From positions 62,001 through 126,000 of the forward strand of contig JAQMWT010000685.1 of the NCBI GenBank assembly GCA_029834535.1: a stretch of DNA of 64,000 nucleotides. Direction: 5' to 3'. The stretch's first letter is position 1. Every line of letters begins with the position of its first letter. A program made the translations under genes and the position numbers. This DNA comes from Chrysophaeum taylorii (taxonomy: Eukaryota; Sar; Pelagophyceae; Pelagomonadales; Pelagomonadaceae). The notes beneath the pieces are model-generated. The model made no database searches and was not told the DNA's origin. It was given only the letters and a program-made list of their open reading frames with translations. This document shows positions 52,964 to 62,862 of the stretch, piece by piece.

Positions 52964-54136
52964 ATGCCGTGCGACGAAAGCACCTGTTTGCCTTCCTACT
53001 GTCGCCGCCGCGTGACCATGAGGGAGCCACCCCCCTTGCGCCCCGTGCCTCCGGGCGCCCTGCGGTGGGCCGTACGGCTGAGCAGCTGGCGCCTCGAGGC
53101 CGAGCCCAAGCTGTCGATGGAGTTCAACTTTCTGCTGAACTTGATCCAAGACGAGGCAGAGCGGATCGCCGTGCTGCGCTTCGTGCGGTCGGTCGATCAG
53201 AAGCGCGCGTTGTTGTCTCGGCTTCTAGCTTTGCGCGCGTGCGCGAGCGAGCTCGAGATGCCACACGAGGACGTCGTCATCCAGCGCACGGCCGGCCGCA
53301 AGCCCTTCGCCGCGACGAAGCCCCCGGGCAGCGCGTACACGAACTTCAACTTCAACGTCTCGCACGAGGGCGACTTTGTCGTCCTCGCCGCCGAGCCGAC
53401 GTGTCTCTGCGGCGTCGACGTCTGCAGCGCCGCCCAGCTCCGGCTGCCCGCCGACGGCGCGAGACTCGTCGACGAGCTCCGCAGGTCCTTCGACGCGCAG
53501 TTCGCCGCGAGCGAGTGGACCCGCATCGAGCGCGCTCCCGACGACGCCCGCGCGCTCGATCTCTTCAAAACTCTCTGGAGCTGCAAGGAGGCCTTGGTCA
53601 AGGCGCGCGGCGATGGCCTCCAGTTCGACCTCTCCCGCATCGCCTTTGAGCCTCGCCTTCGCGATCGCAAAGGCCGCTGGAAGCGCGCCATCGTCCGCGT
53701 CGACGGTGGCCCTCCCGATCGCGACTGGAGGTTTGACGTCGAGCACCTCGACCGCGACCACGTGAGCACCGTCGCCCTCGGCCCCGTCTCGGCCATCGTC
53801 GACCGCCTCGGCGACTTCAAGGCGACCATGCTGGGGCCCCGCGCCGACCCCGATGGCCTCCGTGCCCCGCGTCCCGGCTTTTCCTTGCTCGCCGTGGACG
53901 ACCTCGTCCCCGAATCACGTCTCCCCGAACTCAGGGACATCCGACTGCGCTTCGGCATACCGCCGTCCCCGTCCCCGAAACCCCTGCTTTCCGCTGATGC
54001 GGACGAACAAGACCCTCCCTCTTCTCGAGCCGCCGCCGACGACGACCTTCCCCAAGGCACAGTGCCATTTCTGCATCGACCTGACCTCGATCCCCCCGAA
54101 CCCCCCGAACAAGCGCACTTCTGCGCCCTTGCCTGA
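52964..54136 (+). CDS. Sfp-type 4'-phosphopantetheinyl transferase
   Basis: 390 residues. The family motifs are NVSHEGDFVVLAAEP (131-145), GVDV (150-153, D152 binding Mg) and LWSCKEALVKARGDGL (204-219, with E209 and K213). The order matches Sfp and human AASDHPPT, which move phosphopantetheine from CoA to carrier proteins of fatty-acid, polyketide or peptide synthases. The first 30 and last 90 residues are Pro/Asp-rich extensions beyond the usual core of about 300 residues. The ATG at 52,964 is the first in frame; a later Met at residue 19 is possible. No clear organelle signal. It is divergent from the G-patch gene, with 130 bp between starts. Confidence 0.9.
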   Translation: MPCDESTCLPSYCRRRVTMREPPPLRPVPPGALRWAVRLSSWRLEAEPKLSMEFNFLLNLIQDEAERIAVLRFVRSVDQKRALLSRLLALRACASELEMPHEDVVIQRTAGRKPFAATKPPGSAYTNFNFNVSHEGDFVVLAAEPTCLCGVDVCSAAQLRLPADGARLVDELRRSFDAQFAASEWTRIERAPDDARALDLFKTLWSCKEALVKARGDGLQFDLSRIAFEPRLRDRKGRWKRAIVRVDGGPPDRDWRFDVEHLDRDHVSTVALGPVSAIVDRLGDFKATMLGPRADPDGLRAPRPGFSLLAVDDLVPESRLPELRDIRLRFGIPPSPSPKPLLSADADEQDPPSSRAAADDDLPQGTVPFLHRPDLDPPEPPEQAHFCALA

Positions 54137-54138
54137 GC

Positions 54139-54171
<33 letters not shown>

Positions 54172-54421
54172 AGTTGCGGTGACCCGCCGAGATTGCCGTT
54201 GGTTGGTGCACCCTCGTGGGGTGAAAGTGCCACTGGGCTGTTTACGTCGCTTATGCGGTGTCCCGTGTACTACTACTACAAGAAGAGAGACAATTGCCGG
54301 ACGGACGAGGGAGATTGGGCAAGAAAGAAAGCAAGAAAGAAAGCAAGCAAGCAAGGGGCCTCAGACGACGCCAGCATCATCATAAGGGAGGCAAAGAAGA
54401 ACACACTACACGCGTGCCCCC
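54137..54421. repeat. Convergent intergenic region with GAT microsatellite
   Basis: A (GAT)n run of about 11 units (54,139-54,171) starts directly after the transferase stop codon. GAAA and GCAA runs at 54,322-54,352 precede the ABC-F stop. No gene seen. Confidence 0.7.
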
Positions 54422-56989
54422 TCAGTTGGAGCGCTTGGCGTTCTTCACGCCTTTGTCTTTCCGGCCGCTCACGCCGACCTCTCTTCCGCCGAACTTTTTC
54501 TTCGATCCTTCTTTACCGAGCGCCTCGAGGTCAACAAATTTGGCGCGCTTGATGGCGAACTCGCCGACCTGTCGCCTTCCGACCTTTGCCTTGAGGTCCT
54601 CGCGAGCCTCCACGTAGGAGGCGTAGTCACCGTCGAAGCGCTGGAGCTCGCCGTTCTCGAGAGTGAGGATCGTGTTCGCGACCTGAGAGATAAAGAATCG
54701 GTCGTGGGAAACGCAGACGATAGTGCCATCGAAGTTGCGGAGCGCGTCCTCGAGGGTTTCCTTGGCCGGAATGTCGAGGTGGTTCGTGGGCTCGTCGAGG
54801 AAGAGAACGTTGACGGGGCGCAGCATCATGGCGCAGAGCGCGACCCTCGCCTTCTCGCCGCCCGAGAGACTCTCGAGCTTTTTCTCGACGTCGTCGCCCT
54901 TGAAGAGGAACTGGCCGAGGAGCGCGCGGAGCTCGTTGTACGAGTACTCCTGGTTGCCTTCGATGGACGCGTCCTCTATCGTCTTCATGACCGTCTTGGA
55001 GAGGTCGAGGGCGTCGGCCTGGTTCTGGGCAAAGTAGGCCGCGCGGACGTTGGCCGAACCATACTCGACGTCGCCCTCGTTTGGGTCCTCGATCTCCGCG
55101 AGCAGCCTCAACAGCGTTGACTTGCCGGCGCCGTTGGGGCCGAGAATCGCGATCCGATCTCCCTTCTGGAGTTCGAGGTCGACGCCCGAGAACAACGCGC
55201 GGCCGTCGTAGCCGTGCGTGAGGCCGTGCCCGGCCACGATCGACACTCCGCACCGCGGGGGTTCGGGAAATCTGATGCGAAGTACGCGCTTGTTGGTCGG
55301 TGGCCTCGCGACGAGCTCGTCGGGGTCGTTGAGGAGCTTCTCGAGCTGACGTTCGCGGCTCTTGGCCTGCTGCGCGCGACTGCCCGAGCGGAACCGGTTG
55401 ATAAAGGCCTTGTCCTCCTGGATTTTTGCCTGCTGTTTCTTGTACGCCGCCTCCCACGCCGCTCGGTTCGCCGCCTTGCGCTTGAGGAACGTCGTGTAGT
55501 CGCAGCCGTCGTAGCTCCGCGTAACGCCGTCCTCCGTGTCGACGATCTTGTTCGACACCTGATCGAGGAACTCACGGTCGTGCGACACGATGACCATCGC
55601 GAGCGTCTGCTCGCGCAAAAATCCCTCGAGCCACTCGACGCTCTCGAGGTCGAGGTGGTTCGTCGGCTCGTCGAGAAGCAGCACGTCGGGCTGTTGCAGC
55701 AACACCTTGGCGAGCCCGATCCGCATCTTCCAGCCGCCAGAGAAGGACGCGACGAGCGCGTCGAGGTCCGCGTCCCCAAACCCCATCTGAATTGCCACCT
55801 TTTCCACCTTGCCCTCGATCCCGTACGCCCCCGCCTTGGTCGCCGCCTCCTGGAGCGCCCCGAGCTCGTCGAGCACGCGCATTCTCGAGTCGTCGTCCTC
55901 GGCGCTCCCGACCTCCTTTTCGAGCCGTGCGATGTCCGCGAGCGTGCGTGCCTCCGTCACGAAGACCGAAGACAGCTCCTCGACCAACGTCTTCGAGCTG
56001 TCCAACGACTCGGCAAACTCCTGCCGCAAGAACGCCACGTTCAGCTTGTCGCTCGACATGACGACCTCGCCCGTCGTCGGCTCGACCTCGCCCGCCAAAA
56101 TCTTGAGCTGCGTGCTCTTCCCGCCTCCGTTAGCCCCGACGAGGCCCACGCGCTCGCCCGTCCGCACGCCCCACGTCGCGTCCTTCAGCACCTCCGTGTT
56201 CTTGAACACGACGCTCACCTTCTCGAGTCGCAGCGATGCTTGTCCGTTTCCCGCGCGCTCGATGAGCCGTACCCGAGCGCTCCCGCGCTCTCTCTTCTTG
56301 CGCTCCTCGAGCGATAACGCACCGTCGTCAACCTCTGCCGTGGCGACCAAGGCCTCGGGCGCCTCCTCGACGGCGACGACCTCCTGTTCCTCCTTCTTTT
56401 GAGCCTTTTTCTTCTTTTTGCTCTTCTTTGGCCGCGTGGCGAGCAAGATATCGTCGTCATCAAAATCCATTTCCTCGAGCATCGCCGCCGCCGCCGCCTT
56501 GGCCGCCTTGTTTGCCGCTTTTTTGTCCGCCTTCTTTCCAACATTCTCCTCCTCCTCCTCCTCCTCAACGACGGGCGGCGGATCATCCTTGACGACTGCT
56601 ACGCCGGCATCTTCTCCTTCGAGCGCCGCCGCCGCCGCGGCCGCCGCGGCGGCCTTTTTGGCCTTTTTACCTTTCGGCGCCAGTGGCACGTCCTCGATGG
56701 CCTCGAGGGCCGCCGCCGCCGCCGCCGCCGCGCCCTTCTTGAGCTTCTTGGCTTTTTTCGGCGGCGGCGGTGGCTCCATCGTTGCCGTCGCGGTACCGCC
56801 CTCGTCCTCGAGCGCGGCCAAGGCCGCCAGGGCCTCCGCGGCCGCCCCCTTTGCCCCGCCCTTATTCTTGGCGTGCATCACGACTGCTCGACCGGCATCG
56901 CTCGTCGCGTGCGGGGCGCAGGCGATCGACGTGTGGAGGAAGCCGCCGGCACGGCCGCCCAGCAGTGCGAGCCAAAACACGACTGTCAT
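54422..56989 (-). CDS. ABC-F ATPase with plastid-type presequence
   Basis: 855 residues from ATG 56,989. Two ABC cassettes, without TM domains, carry Walker A GANGGGKS and GPNGAGKS, signature FSGGWKMRIGLAK and LSGGEKARVAL, and Walker B LLLDEPTNHLD and LFLDEPTNHLD. A charged linker with a Lys/Arg-rich segment separates them, as in EttA/ABCF proteins that act on the ribosome. Residues 1-16 form a signal peptide ending before F17 (GRAGG then FLHTS), the plastid-type start of secondary algae. Residues about 30-240 are an Ala/Lys/Glu low-complexity extension absent from bacterial ABC-F. I infer a plastid translation factor. The upstream frame opens with GTG, so 56,989 is the first ATG. Confidence 0.9.
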   Translation of the reverse strand: MTVVFWLALLGGRAGGFLHTSIACAPHATSDAGRAVVMHAKNKGGAKGAAAEALAALAALEDEGGTATATMEPPPPPKKAKKLKKGAAAAAAAALEAIEDVPLAPKGKKAKKAAAAAAAAAALEGEDAGVAVVKDDPPPVVEEEEEEENVGKKADKKAANKAAKAAAAAMLEEMDFDDDDILLATRPKKSKKKKKAQKKEEQEVVAVEEAPEALVATAEVDDGALSLEERKKRERGSARVRLIERAGNGQASLRLEKVSVVFKNTEVLKDATWGVRTGERVGLVGANGGGKSTQLKILAGEVEPTTGEVVMSSDKLNVAFLRQEFAESLDSSKTLVEELSSVFVTEARTLADIARLEKEVGSAEDDDSRMRVLDELGALQEAATKAGAYGIEGKVEKVAIQMGFGDADLDALVASFSGGWKMRIGLAKVLLQQPDVLLLDEPTNHLDLESVEWLEGFLREQTLAMVIVSHDREFLDQVSNKIVDTEDGVTRSYDGCDYTTFLKRKAANRAAWEAAYKKQQAKIQEDKAFINRFRSGSRAQQAKSRERQLEKLLNDPDELVARPPTNKRVLRIRFPEPPRCGVSIVAGHGLTHGYDGRALFSGVDLELQKGDRIAILGPNGAGKSTLLRLLAEIEDPNEGDVEYGSANVRAAYFAQNQADALDLSKTVMKTIEDASIEGNQEYSYNELRALLGQFLFKGDDVEKKLESLSGGEKARVALCAMMLRPVNVLFLDEPTNHLDIPAKETLEDALRNFDGTIVCVSHDRFFISQVANTILTLENGELQRFDGDYASYVEAREDLKAKVGRRQVGEFAIKRAKFVDLEALGKEGSKKKFGGREVGVSGRKDKGVKNAKRSN

Positions 56990-57086
56990 CGCCTTTGCCG
57001 AGCCCTCAGCAAACGTCACTCGCGTGCATCATCATCATCAGCGTAATTAGATATCCGTATATATCCGTATAGGCTTCGTCAGCAGC

Positions 57087-57290
<204 letters not shown>

Positions 57291-57322
57291 TTCATACAAT
57301 AAATTCCGTTGATTTAACGGCG

Positions 57323-58410
57323 ATGCGACTCGAGTGTCCGACGCTTCGGCTCCGGTTCTGGCGGGCGCCGCCCTCGCGTGCCGCGGGGGTCGTTGGGTTC
57401 GTGGTCGCGCTCACCGACGAGCACGGCGAGGAGGTGCGGTGTCGACCAGAGGTCGAGGTGAAGTGCTGGGCCAACGGCGCGTCGCGCGAAGCCGTGTCGT
57501 GCCATCGAATCGATGCGTCGCGGTGGCGAGGAAGCGCCGGCGTCGAGGTCTTGGAACGCGTCGCCGTCATTCGCGAAGGCCGTCGCCTCGTGGAGATCGA
57601 GGCGACAGCCTCCGCGGATGTCCTGGGGGTGCGCACTGGCCTCGAGATCGAGATCGGCGACGATCGTTACGCCCGGCCGCTGCTCCGCGTATCGCGGGAC
57701 TTGGACCTCCCCCGCGGCTTGAGGACCACGATCGTCGAGGACTTTGGGGCCGCGTGCGTTGCGCACGCTTCGTCGTCGTGGAGGCCTCTCGTAGGATGGG
57801 CGCGCACGTCTGGAACGCCGGCATCGCGCTCGCGTACTACTTGACGTCCGCGACGGATCTCCGCCTCGAGGGTCGTCCGACCCTCGAATTTGGCGCTGGG
57901 TGCGGCCTCGCCTCGATCGTCGCCGCGCGCTGCGGCGCGAACGTTTTGGCAACGGACCGCGACGGAGCGCTCGACGCGCTCCGCGCGAACTGCGGGGCGA
58001 CGAACGGCGTCGCCGTCGCGTCCCTCGATTTTGGCCGCGCCCCGCCCGACTTTCCCGCGACCCTCGCTATCGCCGCCGACGTCCTATACGCGTGATGTTT
58101 TTGCGTTATCGTGCTTTTCATGTTTGCGTTTAGGCCGCGAGCCGCCGCTGATCTAGCGACCACGCTCCTCCAGCTCCCCTCGCTCGAGGACCTCGTCTTC
58201 GCGCACGCCGAGCGGCCCGACACCACCCTCGCGGCCTGGTGGGCGGCGATCGCACCCCGCTTCAACTCCATCACGCTCGAGGCGCGCGTCGATCCTGACC
58301 CCCCCTGCTCGAGCGTTTTCGTCTACCGCTGTACGGCGGCGAAAGCGGCGGCGGCACCACCTCGTCCTTTTCTCGATCGCGAGACCACCACCACCACCAC
58401 CACCACGTGA
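57323..58410 (+). CDS. METTL21-like class I methyltransferase with novel N-terminal domain, three exons
   Basis: Exons 57323-57753, 57795-58091 and 58134-58410 (introns 41 and 42 bp) give 334 residues. From residue 145 the protein follows the Methyltransf_16 family: GAHVWNAGIALAYYL, motif I LEFGAGCGLAS (174-184), ATDRDGALDALRANC, and ADVLYA joined by intron 2 to AADLATTLLQLPSLEDLVFAHAERP. Members methylate lysines of chaperones and translation factors using S-adenosylmethionine. The first 143 residues form a separate beta-rich segment (RLECPTLRLRFWRAP ... GLEIEIGDDRY) of no known family. The C-terminus ends in a Thr run. The conserved DxxY-type motif reads DVLY. Confidence 0.85.
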
Positions 58411-58543
58411 TCATCATCATTTTTTTTTCTCGTCTGGTGTGTCGGCTTTTTTTTCCGTCGTCGTTCGTACAAACATACATACAAGGTTATCGCGGGCGGC
58501 ACGCGTGGTCCCTCGCGTCCATTTGCACCTCTTATCTTTATTA

Positions 58544-59389
58544 TTAGAAAGGACGACCCAAAAAGCTCGCGCGGATTTCCTCGAGGTTGCAGGGCGTCAA
58601 GGTACCGGTTTTGAGGAGCTGGGCCTCGAGGTACCTCTGGTACCCCGCAGCAGCCGAGTCGTCGAGCTCGGTCGTCGCGGCCGTCACCACCACGAGGTCC
58701 GCCGGCACAGGCGCGTCGTCGTCGGGCTCGCCGCCGTAGATCGACAAGATCTTGCCGGCAACTTGTGTCATGAAGAGCGCGTTTGCAGGGACACCCAGGA
58801 AGAGGGAGAATGTGGTCGTGAGGAGCGAGGCGAACTTGTCCCTGGGCGCGATGAGGCCGGCCGAGGTGTAGTTTGACACGACAAAGACCATCGCGTCGGC
58901 GAGGTCGTCGAATCTCTCGACGTGAAACGCGATGAAGAGGCCGTACAAGACGGCGACGAAATACACGCCGCCGGAAAAGACTATTTTTGGGACGTGTCTC
59001 GCGCGCGCGAGGGCGACGTTGAAAAAGACTCCAAAGGCCCCCGCGATCACCGACGAGCCGGCCAGCATGTGGACCACCGTGTACCACTTTGTCGGGACGT
59101 CTCTGATCGTTTCGTGGCCGTACCCGACGCCGAGCCCAACGTTGACCGCGTAAAAGAACGAATACATGAGCGTAAAGTCGTTTTGCGCGAGGAAGTACAC
59201 TGCGGTGCCCGTGGCAAAGTAGCACAGGATGACAACGACGAGGTCAAAGGCCTGCCGTTGGGTTTTGTCGACGAGTCGCCCTCGGAAGTCGACGAACCGC
59301 GCCGCGTTCTGCGAGATTCGCCTCATCCGGCTCGGCTCCGGTAGTCGGCTTGGAGGCGAACGCGCGAGGAGCGACTCCTCGGCCTCCAT
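58544..59389 (-). CDS. Two-pore-type potassium channel-like protein
   Basis: 281 residues with four TM helices (about 48-68, 103-125, 135-156 and 187-207). The first pore loop, YSFFYAVNVGLGVGYG, ends in GVGYG (87-91), close to the TVGYG potassium filter. The second pore-like loop, VVSNYTSAGLIAP (170-182), lacks a GYG filter. The 2 x (TM-pore-TM) layout matches K2P/TWIK or plant TPK channels. Residues about 220-281 are an acidic cytosolic tail without EF-hands. A working channel would need two subunits; the degenerate second filter makes selectivity doubtful. The start is 142 bp from the divergent DNAJC17 start. Confidence 0.7.
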   Translation of the reverse strand: MEAEESLLARSPPSRLPEPSRMRRISQNAARFVDFRGRLVDKTQRQAFDLVVVILCYFATGTAVYFLAQNDFTLMYSFFYAVNVGLGVGYGHETIRDVPTKWYTVVHMLAGSSVIAGAFGVFFNVALARARHVPKIVFSGGVYFVAVLYGLFIAFHVERFDDLADAMVFVVSNYTSAGLIAPRDKFASLLTTTFSLFLGVPANALFMTQVAGKILSIYGGEPDDDAPVPADLVVVTAATTELDDSAAAGYQRYLEAQLLKTGTLTPCNLEEIRASFLGRPF

Positions 59390-59531
59390 TTTCGTCGTAT
59401 TTCCGCCGTAGTAAATCTAAAATAGGACATCTTGCTTTTTACTAGAGTCTCCTTTCAGGATGGACTTTAATACTTTTTTTTTCTCCTGCAACAACCGCGT
59501 GAAAGGGTGGGTGGTGGTGGTTACTGTTGTC

Positions 59532-60536
59532 ATGGAGTTCGACAAGGCGGTCGAGATGTCGGAACGCGCGGCTCTGGGTCGGAAGACGTACGCGCTCCTG
59601 GGCGTGAGCCCCGGGTGTGGGGAGGCGGCGCTTAGAAAAGCGTACCGCGAGGCGTCGCTCAAGTTCCATCCCGACAAGCAAGGTGGGAAGGACGAGGCGG
59701 GCGCGGCTGCGGCGGCCGCCATGTTTTTGAAGGTGAAGGAGGCGTACGAGTTGCTTTCGGACGAAACGAAACGTTCTGCGCTGGACGCGGCGGTGGCCGC
59801 GTCGGAACGCGCGACGCGCGCGCACGCCGAGCGCCTCGAGAAGATGGACACGACGCGGCGACGCATGCGCGAGGAGCTCGAGCGGCGCGAGAAGGAGGCG
59901 GCGCCGCCGCCGACGCCATCGGGTCCCCCCGAGGTCGCCCGGCGACCGGCCCGCAGTGTCGAGTCGACGCGCGATCGCGTCGACCGGCTCCGGCGGTCGC
60001 TCAAGGTTAGGTGGCGGAGCGGCCGGCCGACGAGCGACGACGACATCGCGCGGCTCGTGCGCCGCTTTGGGTTTGTCGAAACCATCCAACGCTCCGACTC
60101 GGGTAGGTCGGCGACGATCGTTTTCGAGGACGAGGACGCCGCCACCGCCGCCGCAATCGACGAGGCCCTCGCCGTTAGGTTCAAAGACGTTTCGCTCTGC
60201 ACCGCCGACGCCTGGGACCGCCTCCGCGCCGCGGTAGCGCGCCGGTTAGCCACTGCCTCCGATACCTCTGCGCCGCGACGACGGGACCCGAACGCCGACC
60301 ACCGGCGCGCCAAGGAGGATGGCGACGACTCCCTCCGCCGCGAGGAATGTCAACCGCCGCGGCGCGACGACGAACAAGCTGCCCGTCGTTCAGCCAAGCG
60401 CCAGCGCCTCGCCGCAAAAATCCAACGCATTAACGATCTCGCCCAAAAAGACGACGACCCGGATTATCGCGCTTTTGCGCAAGCCGAGTACGACATCCTC
60501 ACGCGCCTTCTTGCCGCCGCCGCCGCCCAAAGCTGA
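59532..60536 (+). CDS. DNAJC17: DNAJC17/Cwf23-like J protein with RRM
   Basis: 334 residues. A J domain lies at the N-terminus (YALLGVSPGCGEAALRKAYREASLKFHPDK, with the HPD triad), then a charged helix with the R/K/E run typical of DNAJC17 (RAHAERLEKMDTTRRRMREELERRE). An RRM follows, LKVRWRSG ... IARLVRRFGFVETI ... SATIVFEDEDAATAA, then a basic tail with SAKRQRLAAKIQRI. The same order is found in human DNAJC17 and yeast Cwf23, spliceosome-linked J proteins. An upstream in-frame ATG at 59,460 would add 24 residues of Phe/Val-rich text, so the second ATG (MEFDKAVEM) is preferred. Confidence 0.88.
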   Translation: MEFDKAVEMSERAALGRKTYALLGVSPGCGEAALRKAYREASLKFHPDKQGGKDEAGAAAAAAMFLKVKEAYELLSDETKRSALDAAVAASERATRAHAERLEKMDTTRRRMREELERREKEAAPPPTPSGPPEVARRPARSVESTRDRVDRLRRSLKVRWRSGRPTSDDDIARLVRRFGFVETIQRSDSGRSATIVFEDEDAATAAAIDEALAVRFKDVSLCTADAWDRLRAAVARRLATASDTSAPRRRDPNADHRRAKEDGDDSLRREECQPPRRDDEQAARRSAKRQRLAAKIQRINDLAQKDDDPDYRAFAQAEYDILTRLLAAAAAQS

Positions 60537-60927
60537 CCGTCGTCGTCGTCGCCGTAAGTCTCCTTCTTGTTCTCGACGACGACCTTGAATAGTAGCTAGA
60601 GGGACTTTTGATTGTTCTTTTTTTTCGTAGACATATTGCTGGGGCCCGTCCATTTCGGGCACAGGAATTCCCCAAGAACCAAAGGTAGGTAGGTATATCC
60701 GACAGACACAGCGGGTGCTGCGAGTATGCGAATTCGGGTACACGCTATCGAGCTATAGTACTCATATCAGCTGGGGATGAGCAGGAGAGCCTCTCAACGG
60801 CGCTCAAGTTAAATAACGCCAGGGATCTTTGAGAACGGAACAGAGTCGTGTACCGGGAAATAGTCGGTGGTGGGCGTTTCTTTGGGCGACTGCGATTGTT
60901 TTATTCATTCGAGGGCGCGCGAGAGAT

Positions 60928-62349
60928 ATGTTGTTTGCGTTTGGCGGTGCGCGGCGCGCCGTCGTCGCGCAGGCTCGGGCAAGCTCGACTTTAAAGGAGG
61001 TGCTCGCCGCGCAACTCCCCGCGAAGCAGGCGGAGTTGAAGGCGCTCAAGCAGGAGTTCGGGTCGATGAAGATCGACGAAGTTAGCGTGGATCAATGTCT
61101 CGGGGGCGCGCGATCGGTCAAGTGCATGCTGTGGGAGACGTCGCTCCTCGACGCGAACGAGGGGATCCGTTTCCGGGGGCACACGATCCCCGAACTCCAG
61201 GAGGTGCTGCCGACGTTCAAGGGGCCGGCCAGCGCGGGCGAGCCGATTCCCGAGGCGCTGACGTGGCTGCTGCTCACGGGCGAAATCCCGACCAAGGCGC
61301 AGTGCGACGGCCTGACGGCGGAGCTCCACGCGCGATCGGCGCTGCCCGAGCACGTCGTTTCGATGATGAACGCCCTCCCGAAGAGCACGCATCCGATGAC
61401 GCAGTTCGCGCTCGGACTCCAGGCGTGCCAGACCGAGTCAAAGTTCGCGCAGGCGTACCAGGACGGTGTGCACAAGTCGACCTACTGGGAACACGCCTAC
61501 GAGGACATCATCGACGTCTTCGCCAAACTTCCCGAAATCGCCGCCCTCGTGTACCGGAACACGTACTTCGACGGCGTCGTGAAACGCGACCGCACGCTCG
61601 ACTACTCGGGAAACTTTTGCCGCATGCTCGGGATGGACGACCCCGGCTTCGACGAGCTTATGCGCCTCTACCTCGTCATCCACTCGGATCACGAGGGTGG
61701 CAACGCCTCGGCCCACACGACCCACCTCGTCGGCTCGACCCTCGCCGACCCGTATCTCTCGTACGTCGCGGGACTCAACTCGCTCGCCGGACCGCTCCAC
61801 GGCCTCGCCAACCAGGAGGTCCTTCGCTGGATCCAGGAACTCAAGGCCAAGTTCGACGCCGAGGGGAAAGAAGTCAACGAGCAAACCATTACCGAGTTCG
61901 CGTGGGACACGCTCAAAGCCGGCAAGGTAATCCCGGGCTACGGCCATGCCGTTCTCCGCCAGACCGACCCGCGCTACACCTGCCAGCGCGAGTTCGCTAA
62001 CAAGCACATGCCCGACGATCCCCTCTTCAAAGTCGTCGACACCATCTACGCGGTCATGCCCAGCATCCTCACCGAGCACGGTGCGTCGTCCTTTTCGCGT
62101 CGAGAACGCGTTACCTCGTCCGCAGGCAAAACAAAAAACCCGTACCCGAACGTTGACTCGCACTCGGGTGTCCTCCTCTGGCACTACGGCTTCACGCAGT
62201 ACAACTACTACACCGTCCTATTTGGCGTTTCGCGCGCCCTCGGCGCTCTCTCCCAGCTTTTTTGGGACCGCGCCCTCGGCCTCCCGCTCGAACGGCCCAA
62301 GTCCGTTACCTCCGCTTGGATCCGCAACCACTTTGCCGGTAGTGACTGA
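60928..62349 (+). CDS. CS: Mitochondrial citrate synthase, two exons
   Basis: Exons 60928-62080 and 62126-62349 give 458 residues. The 45-bp intron (GTGCGT..CGCAG) is in phase and has no stop, so it reads through as 15 extra residues; splicing restores [21 protein letters not shown], as in pig and human enzymes. The N-terminus [20 protein letters not shown] is Arg-rich and acid-free, a mitochondrial presequence. Active-site blocks are present: [36 protein letters not shown], and the [11 protein letters not shown] and [13 protein letters not shown] segments. It condenses acetyl-CoA with oxaloacetate. An ATG at 60,829 in the same frame would spoil the presequence. Confidence 0.96.
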   Translation: MLFAFGGARRAVVAQARASSTLKEVLAAQLPAKQAELKALKQEFGSMKIDEVSVDQCLGGARSVKCMLWETSLLDANEGIRFRGHTIPELQEVLPTFKGPASAGEPIPEALTWLLLTGEIPTKAQCDGLTAELHARSALPEHVVSMMNALPKSTHPMTQFALGLQACQTESKFAQAYQDGVHKSTYWEHAYEDIIDVFAKLPEIAALVYRNTYFDGVVKRDRTLDYSGNFCRMLGMDDPGFDELMRLYLVIHSDHEGGNASAHTTHLVGSTLADPYLSYVAGLNSLAGPLHGLANQEVLRWIQELKAKFDAEGKEVNEQTITEFAWDTLKAGKVIPGYGHAVLRQTDPRYTCQREFANKHMPDDPLFKVVDTIYAVMPSILTEHGASSFSRRERVTSSAGKTKNPYPNVDSHSGVLLWHYGFTQYNYYTVLFGVSRALGALSQLFWDRALGLPLERPKSVTSAWIRNHFAGSD

Positions 62350-62785
62350 CTGGCTGACTGACTGACTCATGCCCCGTGCTTTGATTTCGTCTATATTTCT
62401 TCTTTGCATCCAACATTAACCCGCTTCTTCTTCTTCACAGCTCTGGCTTCTTCCTCCTCGTCGACGCGCGGCCGGAAAGAAATCCCCGCCGCCACTCGTC
62501 TCCCCTGTTGCTTGCGAACGGCTGCAGCGTCGAGAAGCCACGTAGCCCCCACCCTATTTCTCTGTATCTCCCAAGAAAAACTACCCTAGAACCCCCCCAG
62601 CGACCGGGTCTTCGTGGAGCGGGTTGGTTCTTTATTATTGGGCAGGGAGCATAGAGGCGCGTTTTTTCGTCGTTCGTGCGTGCGTGCGTGCGCTTGGTAT
62701 TATTTGTAGGCCAACCGGTAGGACATTCGACGGGTCTATGCACCAGCACAGGTTCTTCTTAGTTGTTGTTCCACGCAAGAACAAG

Positions 62786-62816
<31 letters not shown>

Positions 62817-62862
62817 GCATACGCGCTCGGCGGCGCAAGCGTAAAAGGTGGGAAAGCCAGAG
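62350..62862. repeat. Convergent intergenic region with GAA microsatellite
   Basis: Between the 3' ends of citrate synthase and MAD3. It has CTGA repeats just after the citrate synthase stop (62,343-62,368) and a (GAA)n of about 12 units at 62,777-62,815. No gene seen. Confidence 0.65.

Noticed and set aside
55214-56317. 367-codon plus-strand open frame
   Set aside because: Antisense to the ABC-F cassettes, which are unmistakable.
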